From Chaetomium olivaceum (taxonomy: Eukaryota; Ascomycota; Sordariomycetes; Sordariales; Chaetomiaceae): DNA of 64,000 bases. The position numbers and the translations under genes are program-made. The stretch is from the NCBI GenBank assembly GCA_039881045.1, contig JAYWVB010000006.1, forward strand, positions 310,001-374,000, given 5' to 3'. The notes under the pieces are model-generated. The model was not told the DNA's origin and ran no database searches. It saw only the letters and a list, made by a program, of their open reading frames with translations. This document shows, piece by piece, positions 22,116-33,406 of the stretch; position 1 is the first letter of the stretch, and every line of letters starts with the position of its first letter.

Positions 22116-22848
22116 GGTTTCTGCTGTTCTGATGGGATTTTGAGAGAGAGAGGGGGGGACGGTGGTTCGGCATTTACAAATGGCGTTCAGGGACAACGAA
22201 ATCTGGGGCGGCGGATCGGGGTGGAGGGAGAAGGGACACCCTTTCCTTCCCTGACTTTGGAGGAGAAAAAAAAGTTGGTTCTTCGCCCAGGTAGTGTGTG
22301 GTTTGCTAGTGTAGCTCGGACCCTGTTTGCCCTCCTAGGCCGGACGGGATGCGGATACCCTACATTGGCCTGTCTTTCAGCTGTCTCGGTCCCTGTTCTT
22401 GCCCTGTTGATACCTAGTTATTCGAGACGCACTTGCCACCTAGAGCTTTAAACGAACCAACGCCCCCCCACACAATACGCTTAGGCTACCGGACGCCAGT
22501 AATAAAAAAGCAAGAGACAAATTCAGTGCTACCTTACATGATCGCTGTGTCTTACAATCGGAAAACCGCGGGGCTTTTTATCTTTGCTCCAGACGAGCTC
22601 AGCGCCTAGCAAGGCTGTCTCCCATCATAAAGGTGAAAACCACCGGAACGCCAGCCCATTCCCACTCTAGCCACCGAATTACCCCAACAGGACAAACGAA
22701 TGTGCCACCAGAGAAGAAAAAAGTACAGGTGGCCATGACAGAAAAGTGTCATAGTCATCCCACCCAGCATGCCAAATCATCGACAACCCCTCTCTCTATC
22801 CCCCGTTTCCATGTGCCATCCACTCCTACCACCGTCTTCTACCCACAT
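22116..22848. other. Convergent intergenic region
   Basis: 3' flanks of eIF3i (+) and the ISWI gene (-). No gene seen. Confidence 0.6.
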
Positions 22849-25800
22849 TTACTTCTTCTTGCCCTTCGACTTGGTCTTAGTGCCAGCAGCATTCGAGGCC
22901 GTGGACCCAACACTGGATGCCCGCGAGGGGGATGTCGAGTTGGCCTTGCTACCCGCCGCCGACTTCACATTGTCAAGAGCCTTATTCTGTACCGGCGTTA
23001 GTTTTGAATCCAGTTCATACGAAAACGGGGTCATGCTCACCTTGACACCATTGGCCTTCGTCTTCTTCTTAGCCGGAGCCAAGCCAAGGATGCTGTCCTC
23101 GTCATTCTCATCGTCATCTAGCTCCCGCTTGAACTTGCCGTTCACGCCGTTCGCCTTGGTTGTGTTGACATCCTCAAACTCCTTGACAACCGTTGTGAGG
23201 AGCGTGTTGCAACGACGGCCGAGCTCAGTCGGCGTCCGGCTCAGGAAGAACCAATCGAACCGGAAGAGCGGGCTCTCCCGAATCTCATCCCGGATTCTCT
23301 CGTAGATTCCCTCTGAATCCACGCCGTACTTGTCCAAAAGCACGAGTAAGAACCGGTCCTCCTCCTCGGTGTACACTTTCTTGTTGGTGGTCGACACAGA
23401 ATAGCTGATCTTGAGCTGCTGTAGCGGCACACGGTACTGGCTCATCTTCTTTCGTAGCATCTTGCGCTGGTGCTCAATCTTGCGCATCCGCTCCTCGCCG
23501 TCCTCGATGATCTTGAGGTACTTGTTGTAGTCGGCGATTTCGGTGTATCGCTGCCAAAAGACCTTCGCATACGTCTTGACCTCCTGGGGCGTCTTACTAT
23601 CGACTTCCATAGCGATGCCCTCGTAGTCTTGACGCCCATACCTCCCAGAGCCATTGACGAACTGCTGGAAGTCACGCCGGTTCCAATCACCAAACCCTTG
23701 TTGGGCAAGCGTCTGCTTCTCCTCTTGTTCCCCCTCAGTAAGGGGCGTGGCATTGTCAATCTCCTGCTGGTCAAGTGCCCTTTCGGCCTCGCGCTCTGAC
23801 AGGTTCTCATCATCACCGTCAGAGAGAGGGACCTTATACCCGATCTCCTTGCGATAGTACGCTGTCTCCCGGTCTTGGAGATCGCGGAGCCGGGGGGGGT
23901 AAAACTGGTAGTCGTGGACCGGAACCTGCTTGGGGGCCCGGGGCGCCTTCGGTTTGGCATCGGCAGTCCTACCGCCAGTGTGCAAGGCTTGCTTGTAGTA
24001 CTTGTCGATTGAGTATATCTGCTCCTTACGCTCACGTTTGGCCGGATTGATCCAGTTGATCCCAATATCCTTCTTGCGTGCGGCAAAGTCCTCACCATTC
24101 CACTCGTAGGCCGACTCCGAGGTGAACTTCTGGAGGTCGTCGATACCCAGCTTCTCATACCTGGCATTGAGTTCCTTGGTCCGGGACTCGCCAGCATGTA
24201 GAATCTCGTCGATGTCGTCATCATTTAGTTCGTTGCCCTTCTCTGCCAGTGAACCGAACGCGCCCTTCGCCTTGAATACACGCTCCGCACCATGTTGGAT
24301 CATGGAAAGAAGCTCGTCCTTGTTAGCTGCTGCCTTGGCAGCAGCTTGGGCACGGCCTTGCTGAATGACCAACTGATCGAGACGCAACTTCTGCGCTGCG
24401 CGCTCCAAGACCTTCTCCTCGATGGCATTATCCGTGACAAAGCGGTAAACAACCACCTGCTTAGTCTGACCAATACGATGAGCTCGGTCCATGGCCTGCA
24501 AATCGGCCTGGGGGTTCCAATCGCTGTCGTAGAGGACGACGATATCGGCTGTGGTTAGGTTGATGCCCAGACCACCGGCACGTGTCGTCAACAGGAAAAC
24601 AAACTTCTCTGAGTCCGGCTTGTTGTAATCATCGATGGCGGCGATACGATCCTCGTGTGCCGTGCTACCGTCGATGCGGCAGTATTTGTATTGTCGGAAC
24701 ACGCAGTAATCCTCGAGGATATCCAACAGACGGCTCATCTGGGAAAAGATGAGCACGCGGCTTCCCTGCTTTTGCATCCTCTTCAACAACTTGTCGAGAA
24801 CAATCATCTTGCCGGCGTTGTAGACGAGATGCTCGTCAGTCGTGTAAGGCGGGCCGGGCTCGGCGCCTTCAAAGAGGTAGGGATGATTGCAACACTTGCG
24901 AAGCTGCATGACGATGTTGAGCAGTCTCGTCTTGGACTCGCGCTTTCCGCCCGCTCCATTGACCGCGTCGATGTCCTTCTCCAGAATCTTCTGATACCAC
25001 TTGACCTGCATCTCCGACATGCCAATGTAGACATTGACCTCTTTCTTGGGCAGCAGACTTTTCTCCACGTCACTCTTGACGCGGCGGAGTAGGAACGGCC
25101 GCAGCACACGGTGTAGCTGTTGAACAACGGTGTCCTGGTCCCGATCCTGACCCGAGAACCACTGGTCAAACGCTTCCGCATCTCCAAACACATCAGGGAG
25201 GAGAAAGTTGAGGAGCGCCCAGAGTTCGTGCAGGTTGTTCTGGAGCGGGGTACCGGTGATCAGGAGTCGATTTCTCGAGTTGAACATGCGGATGACTTGA
25301 GCCAGCGATGACTCCTCATTCTTAATCCGGTGGGCTTCATCGATGATGATGTACTCCCACGCAAATTTTCTCAGGTGGGCCTTCTCGCGGAGGATCATCT
25401 CGTAACTGGTGATACAAACGTCAAAGTTCTCGTCAACCAGTCGGTCATTGATCAGCTGTTGACGCTCCTCCTTGGCACCCTGCAGAACGAGCACGTTGAC
25501 CTCTGGAGTCCACCTGGAAAACTCTCGCTTCCAGTTGTCGAGCGTAGACTTGGGAACTATGACGAGATGAGGGCCCGTGGTGCCCATGATGTGACGTAGG
25601 TAACCGAGGAAAGAGATGGTCTGTAGGGTCTTGCCCAAACCCATCTCGTCGGCGAGAATACCAGAGATACCATTTTCATGGAGCGAGATCAACCAGTTCA
25701 AGCCGGCAATCTGGTAATCCCTCATAGTACCCTGAATGAAGCCAGGGGATTCGCGGAAAACGGTCTCAGCAGAACCGCCATGCTTCTCATCCTTGAGCAG

Positions 25801-26418
25801 CTCTGCATCTTCTTCGGCCTCGGTCCGGCGGCGTCTCTCGCTAGTAGCACCGCCCTGACGACCTGCGCCTTTCCTCTGGTTGGCTTCCTCTTCGTTCTGG
25901 TGATCGATCTCGGCCATAATCTCTCGGATTTTGGGATTCGGGTTCGTCTCGATGAAGTGGCGAAACAGGTCGGTTAAACCCAAAAGGTATCGAAATCGAC
26001 GCAATGTGTCATCCTCCTATTAAACCGTTAGCTCCGATCAATTGTGTAAAAGGGGTGAGAAGCTGTTCCCACCTTTGACTCGCCCAGCCGATCGTGCTTC
26101 TTGCCAAAGATACTCCTACGTAGCTGATTGGCTTCTGAGCGCCTCTTTCGGCCATCGGGAACGGGCTCGCCAGCTACGCTGCTAGCCGTTGTGTTGGGGT
26201 TTGTATCCGAGTCGGTATAATCGGGGGTCTCGTCAACGTCCTGGAAAGTTGGGTGATTAGCGGGTTTGGTCGCCTTAAACAGTTTTGTGGCGTTTGCTAA
26301 AGGAGGGGCAAGCCATTCTTACCATGTCCTCAGCTGCTTGGGAAGGATTGTTTTGTCCCGGAGCATCTGGCATCGACGCGTCTGTGTCGTTGCCGCTTTG
26401 TCGCGGACGGGGCGCCAT
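22849..26418 (-). CDS. ISWI-family chromatin-remodelling ATPase
   Basis: SNF2-type ATPase that slides and spaces nucleosomes. Minus-strand exons: 26418-26323 (MAPRPRQSGND..), 26240-26073, 26016-23041, 22986-22849, giving 1125 residues, close to yeast Isw1/Isw2. A short acidic N-terminus leads into RRFRYLLGLTDLFRHFI. The helicase core follows, with DEMGLGKT (Walker A), DEAH, and LLTTRAGGLGINLT plus DRAHRIGQ in the second lobe. HAND, SANT and SLIDE regions follow (DDLQKFT.., FGDWNRRDFQQFV, TEEEDRFLLVLLDKYG). The tail is basic (KSKGKKK). The last intron (23040-22987, GTGAGC..CAG with a CTAAC branch site) is 54 nt and stop-free, so its retention would only insert 18 residues. Whether it is ISW1- or ISW2-type cannot be settled by eye. 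Confidence 0.95.
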
Positions 26419-27899
26419 GTTGGCGACTGTACCTTCGCGAATCGTGGATCTGCGGTACGCGACTTAGACGCGCTCGCTCGTGAGTATTAGTGAATTTGCG
26501 TGATGAAAATAATGTTTCTTTTTGTTCAGAGTAAGTTGGGCGATGATTGTGAGTCTCGTGGCTGTGATCGAGACAAGAACAAGAAAGGTTTGGAGTAGTG
26601 TGTTTGAAGATGGGTGGGTGTGCTAAATGCTCAGCAGGGTGCGAATTTCTGAGGTCGAAGGACCCCAAAAAGGTTCAAACCGCGTCCACAGCCAATCACA
26701 GCAGCCACACGGCGGAGGGGATTAAACGACGGCCGGGTTTCGGTTTGCGCTACAGAAAAAGGGAATGGATAAAAAAGTACCGAGGTCAAGTTCCGCAACA
26801 GATGTCTTTCACAGTTCTTAAAAATGGTAGCCTACTTTTCAGATAGGTTACTAGCAATTGCTTGATGCTTTGGACTAGGTGCCGTTGAATCTCGAATTTG
26901 TGGAAGATAAAACAAAGCTGACCGTACTTGCTGGTTGCAACAATTCCTGTGCAGTTGGAGCCTCATGAAGTGACGAAGGGGAATTGCCTCCTAGGTCACA
27001 AGGTTTAGGTTTTAGGGTAGGCACAGTACACAGTAAGATTTATGCCTCACATAAGGTACATGCAGGTAGCCCACCAAATTCAGGGTGCCTCTACTTCTCA
27101 TTGTTCAATCAATACCTTCTCGCTCCCTCGTTCCGGTTCATTTCCCTAGTGCCAACTACTCGAGACCTCGAAGGGTCCTGCGCTCACCCATGATGTTCTT
27201 AGCTCTATTCAATAATTTCCCTCCAATGCTGATGTTCAGAACCAACTCTGTCGATCAAGGGAAATTGTACATATTTATAGTTACTCGATTCCCCTTCTCT
27301 CTTTTCCATCTCATTCTCGACTTACATCGAGGCGGGATTAGGTAAGCCGCCTGCCAACTTCATTCCAAGCCTTTGCCTGTGCCTGTTCCGCAAAAACACG
27401 TGTGCTGTCTCCACCAGCGCAGATTCAGCCAATCGCACTCGGGGTGGCGCTCGACATTCGGCTCCAACCAATCTTCAAGTGCTGCTCCTGAGCCTAATTC
27501 AGTTCATGGGGAGATGACAACACAGCACGGGAGACCGGCTATCTTCATACCTTAACGGCCCGTTATCAAAAACAACACCCATCTGGAGAGAACAAGCCCG
27601 CGACGCTCTTCCTCCGACCGCGCAAAACAGCGGCAGTGAGACACCTATCCGGCGCCGTCCCCGTGGAAACCCAGGCTGTTCCGCTACGACGTCGGTGGAC
27701 TCCGCTCTGGCCCACCTACATCATCTTGGCCCTTCTCGGTTTAGTGAAAACCCCTCAATCTCCCGGTCGAAGTCGAACCCGTTAGAACGCTGTCGACAAC
27801 GAGCAAAACTTGACTTGCTCGAGCGGGATACCGCAGGCCAACCTTAACGACCTGATCCGACCACCGCCACGCGTCATCTGACCAGTTGGCCTCCACACA
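26419..27899. other. Divergent promoter region, ISWI / HAPSTR1-like
   Basis: About 1.5 kb between divergent genes. No conserved ORF, repeat or RNA gene recognised. Confidence 0.55.
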
Positions 27900-28640
27900 A
27901 TGAGCGCCGAGGCGAACGAACTCCTCGATGCCTTCAAGGCCGCAGCCCTCTCGGTAACAAAGCTTTACAAGACCTCGGCCCAGGCGCAAACCAAATCACG
28001 CGCCGATGGATACCATGACTGCCTAGAAGATCTGCTGTCTTTTCTGGACAAGGAGAATATCGGCATGCGGAATGGGGATACGCACAGAATACGGAAATGG
28101 GTCACGGACCGCATGGAAGGGCGAGATTCGACATCCCCACCACTCGAGAGCGACGACGAAGCTGAACGATCCGATACACCACAAGTTCTATCTTCACCGC
28201 ACATGGCGCGCGGCGTTCCCGCAGCAGCACAGCGGTTGAAGGACAAGGAAGAGGCGCTGACGAGAGATGCGTCAGCACCACCGGTTCTGACAACTGTGCC
28301 TATTCCCCCCAGCCCCGCAGTGGAGGAAGTCGACATCATCGTTCCCTCGCAAGACAACTTCAACTTCTCGGCAACACATCCTTATCCCCATGACGAAGCC
28401 ATGCGGCTTGCCAACCTCAATCTTTCGGACCCCCAGACGATCAGCCCGTCCAATGCTCGTGCGACGTCTCGCGGTGGGAGGAACAGGAACGGGCGGACGG
28501 GAGCTAGGACGACTCTAGGAAGAGGGGCCGGGCAAAAGCGGAAAGTCAACCTGGCCGAGATCTTTGACCTAGGCAGCCTGGAGTACGGCAACGGCAGGGA
28601 TATGTTTGGGAGCGGGGGCAAGCGAAGCCGGTTTGCATGA
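27900..28640 (+). CDS. HAPSTR1/TAPR1-like (DUF4588-type) protein
   Basis: Single-exon, 246-residue protein. Residues ~5-60 contain LLDAFKAAALSVTKLYK followed by GYHDCLEDLLSFLDKE. This matches the F-x-A-A-x-x-V-T-x-L-Y-K core and the following helix of the animal HAPSTR1 (C16orf72) family as I recall it. Animal members act in stress signalling with the HUWE1 ubiquitin ligase. The middle is acidic and Ser/Pro-rich. Near the C-terminus a Gly/Arg-rich segment (SRGGRNRNGRTG) and QKRKVN suggest RNA contact or nuclear import, before an aromatic tail (EIFDLGSLEYG). The start ATG is the first in a fully open frame with good codon bias. The function in fungi is inference from family only. Confidence 0.7.
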   Translation: MSAEANELLDAFKAAALSVTKLYKTSAQAQTKSRADGYHDCLEDLLSFLDKENIGMRNGDTHRIRKWVTDRMEGRDSTSPPLESDDEAERSDTPQVLSSPHMARGVPAAAQRLKDKEEALTRDASAPPVLTTVPIPPSPAVEEVDIIVPSQDNFNFSATHPYPHDEAMRLANLNLSDPQTISPSNARATSRGGRNRNGRTGARTTLGRGAGQKRKVNLAEIFDLGSLEYGNGRDMFGSGGKRSRFA

Positions 28641-30564
28641 GGAGGGTTTGAACCCAGCCAGCTCTCGTACATGATGCTGCCTTCTGCGAAGGCCGCGGGG
28701 TATCTTTTGTTTTTGCGGGAGGAATGGGATGCGCTCTTCACTCATATTTGCATCGCATTCCTGGGAGCGCATGGAGACGGGCACGGATTTAATGACATTT
28801 GGGCATCTGGGGCGGGGACATGGAAAGGAGGCGGGACATTACCTAGATGGAGCATATCCGGGCGTTTACTTGATACCACGCAAGACGGCGCGCTATTTTT
28901 CCTTTTATTGTATGTAGACGTTGGCTCGGGTGCGAGCCATCTTGCCGCCGATATAGCGTTTCACAATACCCGATTGTTTTGGCTCTGACAGGGCCGAGAC
29001 GACGCAAGCAGCCAGCCCGCTTCATCTTCACCTTTCCAGGTTATAACTCCCGCCGCTTTGCGTACCCGTGGAAGAACGTGCGTGACCAGAGGCAGTAGTT
29101 TCTCTTCCCCCAAACCGCGACCCCTGCGTGGGACTCACCACTTGCCATGACCAGCAACTGGAAATGGCTCACAGCAATAGATAATACTTTGAAGGGGGTA
29201 TAACTCGTGTCTATTTTTGGAGGTGGTTGGCTTTTTTGATGCAGGTCAAGTTACTGAGGATGTAAACGGTAGAAACCGTGGACAATAACTAAATTAATTA
29301 TAAACTTTCTCTTCTTCCCTCAATGATACGGTTCGCCGTCTTGACAACTACATACTCGATGCTTTGTGGTGGATTACATGGCAACAACAATGGAATGGAG
29401 GGAATGCAGGCGTTCGTTCGGGGACTTTCCCCCGGATCGCTGGTCCCACTGATGCCCATATGCCGCTTGACGATCCTCGAGCTTTGGGGAAACATCATTG
29501 GATGTTTAATCCGACCGCCGCCGAGACTCGAGTGCCACGGCCGGCTAGCGGTGTACTGTTTATTGTTTGCCCGTCCAGTAATGTGCCGGTGTCTCTGAAA
29601 TACGAAGGTGGGTAACCATGCTAGCTAGAGGTTGTCTTTGTCCAAAGCTGAGTCGAAGTTGAGGTGCAGCTTGAAGCAGGTGAGCAGCCCCTCGAATCTT
29701 CCATCCTCAACTTCAACCTGACGACCAATATACAGGACCTGCAGGATGGCACACACCGGACCAGCTTGGCAGAAAAGCTTCCAGGCACCCAGGGCGGGTT
29801 CTGTTGCATTAGGAGGACCGGCCCGGGGCATCTTGCGAGAAGATTAGCGAATCAGCGGGGACGTGCCTGGGGCCGACTGCAGGGGCTCCTCCAGACAGGG
29901 GATCGCGTCTGTTTTATTGACTGAAATTACCCATTGAGCAATGAGGGCATCACCATGCTGCCGAGGCCGAACCAACACAAATAGATCCGCGCCGTCGCGT
30001 CAAGGGGGCACAAGCAAGCTCTTATCGCGGCGCACACGATGCAATGTGCAATGGAGGATTTCTCAAGCAGCCACCACGCCGCCTTCCTCCTGGATTGGAG
30101 AAGTCCGAGCGACGGAACTTCCATCTTAGCGAAGCGGCCAAGTCAAAAAAACAACGGGCAGGGGATGTCGAGGGTGGGCCGCCCCGAGATCTGGAAGAAT
30201 CGGTGACACCCCAATGCAGGAACGCGGCGGCGCGCCATGCCAACATAGGCATGGCTAGCGTGCCTTTCATTTATTGATTGACCCCTTCATCGTCTGTTCT
30301 TGAAGAGCCGACCGCCCACTTCCTCGCCCATCATCTCATTCACTTCACTTCAGACATTTGTCTCTCGTTGCTGTAGCTGTGGACCGTTGCCATGTGAGAC
30401 CTCCCCGCCCCATTCCATTCCACGTCACTCTGTGTGTTGTGTGTTGTGTCTGTGTGTATATTATATTAACCTTCTACCGTGAGACAGCGTAGATCAAGCT
30501 CTTCCCTCGTTTTAGTCACCGCATTCTTCCGAGGAATCTACTCCCGCAACCCACCAGTTTCAAA
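28641..30564. other. Intergenic region
   Basis: No gene supported. The final ~130 bases before the next gene contain TGTG-rich sequence (30431-30460) and a pyrimidine-rich start region. Confidence 0.55.
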
Positions 30565-31218
30565 ATGAAGGCCTTCCTCTTTCCCCTCGCCGTGATGGCC
30601 TCGTCCGTCATGGCTCAGACTACTACTGCCTGCGGCGCCGACTACATCGTCTCGTCCTGCCTCAGCTCCGAGACACTGAAACTCAACGCCTGCGGGGACA
30701 AGGACTATGGGTGCCGGTGCGCCCAATGGAAGAACATCCTGACGTACGGCGCCTCTATCCAATTCTGCTTCCTTCATCTTGGCTAACCCATCCACCCTCG
30801 ACACACAGCTGCTACAACAACTGCCCCAACGATCCCCGGCAGCGTAAGTCACATCCCCCCCCTTCCCACCCCAACTTCACCAAACAAACCGCCACCACCG
30901 CCACCCTTCATCCATCAAATCAACCTTACCTTACTAACACATCCCCCCTTCCCAGACACCGACGAAGGCCAGCGCCAGATCTGGTGCGGCTACGCGAGCC
31001 AGTTCCCTTCCAGCACCGCGGCGGTGCCGACCCAGACGGGCGCCACGGCCGCGCAAAGCACCCAGGACGCCCAGCAGGGCGACTCAACCGAGGGGGACAG
31101 CGCCTCGGCCACCACCTCCAGCAGCGGGCCCGCCGACACCAACAGCGCCGCTAGCCTGGCGCTGAATGCGGGCGGTGTGCTGGCTGCGGTGGCGGGTGTT
31201 TTTGCTGTTGTGCTTTAA
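30565..31218 (+). CDS. Small secreted Cys-rich, probably GPI-anchored protein
   Basis: 158-residue protein from exons 30565-30743, 30809-30843 and 30956-31218. A signal peptide (MKAFLFPLAVMASSVMAQ) is followed by a compact Cys-rich domain with eight cysteines (TTACGADYIVSSCL.., GCRCAQWKN, TCYNNCPND, IWCGY). The Ser/Thr/Gly/Ala-rich stalk then leads to a small-residue cleavage region and a hydrophobic C-terminal tail (LAAVAGVFAVVL), the pattern of GPI anchoring. The middle exon is only 35 nt and supplies two cysteines. The second intron has a good TACTAAC branch site. The cysteine pattern is like small fungal wall/plasma-membrane proteins but I cannot assign it to CFEM with confidence. Likely at the cell surface. 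Confidence 0.85.
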
Positions 31219-31738
31219 AGCTTTAAGCTTTAGGGGGGGGGGTGGGGGTGGGGGTGGTGTTTGCTTGCATGTGTGTGGGAGTCGGACTGGTAACGGGCAA
31301 GCCTGCTTGGTTGGGGCTTGGTTACATACCTTAGTCCGCTGTCAGGGACCGTGAAAGGTTTCTTGGGGCAACTCCGCACCAGCAGCAACACCCGCGAGTG
31401 GGTTTGACTAATATTTAATGTTGGGGTTAACGCTAATAAATAATTGGATGTCTGTTATGTGTTGTTTACTTTTGAATTGGCGGGTTGACGGAAGTGGGCT
31501 GTGATCTGTACGAGAGGAGATGTTTGTTGACATGCACGGGACACGGTTGTTAGGTAGGTAACTTTGTCGACAGATCCTTCACATCACACAAAGGGTGTCA
31601 CACGGGCAGGTTCATGTCAGACGAGCAAAGTTAACATGAGATGACATCTAGATCAATCCAAACATAGGCAGTTATACATCCAAAAACAGCACCCAACTTT
31701 TCTCCCCACACCAATCCAACTTCCCAATCACCCAAAAA
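31219..31738. other. Convergent intergenic region with G-rich tract
   Basis: 3' flanks of the GPI-type gene (+) and the SMP-like gene (-). A G10-T-G5-T-G5 tract lies at 31233-31254. No gene seen. Confidence 0.6.
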
Positions 31739-32483
31739 TCAAGCCGGCTCATCCCCCTTCAAGGGCGTATACCAACTCGCTTCCTCCACCCCTCCAGCCT
31801 TCCCCGTCCCCGTCCCCGTCCCCGATCCCACCACCCCCGCCGCCGAAACAGCAGCAGCGCTCAACCCCCTCGTAGCCGCCCGCCCGGGATCCTGCACGCT
31901 GCCCGGCTCCGGCAGCGCGCCCGCCTCCGTCCCGCTCCCCTCAAACCCGCCCTCCGTCAGGTTCTTGCCGTGCGGGCCGGCCGGGTCCCGCCGGACCTGC
32001 CCTGCCAGGTACGTCGGGGCGGCGCCGCCGTAGGCCTGCTGGGTTTCGAGCCTGCCATCACCACCGCCGCCGCTTTCTGAGGCGGTTTTGCCGCCGGTGC
32101 CGGTGCCGCGGGCGGTTTGCCGGTTCTCGAGGCTGAGGGAGGTGGTTTTATTGGGGGTGCCGCCGCTGGTCTGTGAGGAGGCGGGCTGTTGGGCCTGGGG
32201 CTGTTGCTGGGAGCGCTTCTGGGGGCCCTGCTCGTGTTGTTGTTGTTGTTGTTGTTGTGTTGTTGTGTTGGTGGCGTTCTTGTTGGCCGGGGTTGGAGGC
32301 GAAGGCGCCGCCCTTGCGGGCTGACTCGGCTGCGAGGGAACCCTCGGGCACGTTGCCGGGCGCTTCGCGGGTGGTGGGGATGTTCTCGCCCGTGGTCACC
32401 TTGTGATGATGGTGTTAGTCGGGAGGTTGGGAGAGTGGAGGTTGGGTTACCTTAGTGCCTGCGCTGGGTGCCTTGTTGGTCAT
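31739..32483 (-). CDS. Small hydrophilic SMP/LEA-like protein, frame broken in a CAA repeat
   Basis: Two minus-strand exons, 32483-32451 (MTNKAPSAGTK) and 32399-31739. The first half reads VTTGENIPTTREAPGNVPEG and then SLAAESARKGGAFASNPG, which resembles the seed-maturation (SMP/LEA) type repeats found in small fungal stress proteins. After a Gln-rich stretch coded by a CAA microsatellite (about 32235-32270), coding character continues in a different frame: HEQGPQKRSQQQ, GGAAPTYLAGQVRRD, PAGPHGKNLTEGGFEGSG and a final WYTPLKGDEPA before TGA. The downstream frame has strong C/G-ending codons and no ATG. The exon sum is one base over a multiple of three, so the repeat has slipped or was misread. 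Family call tentative; coding status of both halves good. Confidence 0.6.
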
Positions 32484-33406
32484 GGCTGCGAATTGGGAGT
32501 TGAGATAATAATTGTAGTTTGTTTATATACGGTTCGATGCTACCGATGGTGATGATATATTGTGTCTTGTGCTATGACCCGAGTCCACGCCCCTTCAAAT
32601 AGGGGTTCAACTTTGTCCAAAGTCTTCATGACATCATATTCGTGATGTCATGGCGACGCCGTTGAATTATGCGTGCCACCGTCTATCAATCCACAAGTAT
32701 GTCCTTTCTCCATCCTCTCCAGGCGTATACGCAAAGGGTGTCATCGATCTATGACTTCATATGTGGTGCGGTTGGTTGCCGGCCTACCGAGCGATTTGAT
32801 GTGGGGCTGCTCCAGATGCAAACCGCACCATGGGGTATTCAAGATGTCCCAAGATATCCTGTACGTTAGTAATTATTGAGACCCAAGGGTTGATTGTCCA
32901 TCAAGGTTGTTGTAAGTTGAAAAGTTGTTGAGAGTTACGAGTTTGTATGTATGCGACATTCTTCTACTGGAGAAATCGCAGCTCTATCCCTACCCAAAAA
33001 CACATCCAAATAAACGTGAACTTAGTGAGCACTAGACGAGCTTCAAGTGAGAAAAATAGCAAGTAAATAAATGAATGTGCCTCACATGACCATTAAAATA
33101 AGTATCATGATAGCATCAAAGGCTACCAGATTCACGGCCTGGTTGACGGCAAAAGGTAACGCTAGTATAAGTTCTCCTCGGTTCTTCCCTTGAACTGTAG
33201 AGCCACCTTGTCCTGGAGTGATCCTCACTCCAATGACCGACCAAAAAGGCTATCAGATTCACGGTCTGGTGGACGGCAAAAAAATAACGTCAGTATAAGT
33301 TCTCTGTTCTTCCCTTGAACTCTAGAGCCACCTTGTCTTGGAGTGACCCTCGCTCCAATGACCAACCAAACGGAGTGGAAATGCACGTCCCACAAGGCCA
33401 CACCAG
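32484..33406. other. Intergenic region with a tandem duplication
   Basis: Promoter of the SMP-like gene (higher coordinates are upstream) and 3' flank of the RING gene. Contains the duplicated ~125-bp block listed separately. No gene seen. Confidence 0.6.
33118..33370 (+). repeat. Diverged ~125-bp tandem duplication with conserved hairpin
   Basis: Copy 1 is about 33118-33245 and copy 2 about 33246-33370. They share blocks such as AGATTCACGG, AGTATAAGTTCTC, TTCTTCCCTTGAACT and AGAGCCACCTTGTC. Most differences are C/T or G/A changes. Each copy holds a short inverted repeat: TGGAGTGA-TCC-TCACTCCA (33214-33232) and TGGAGTGA-CCC-TCGCTCCA (33339-33357). Copy 2 begins about 160 bases downstream of the RING gene stop. 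No ORF. Confidence 0.85.
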
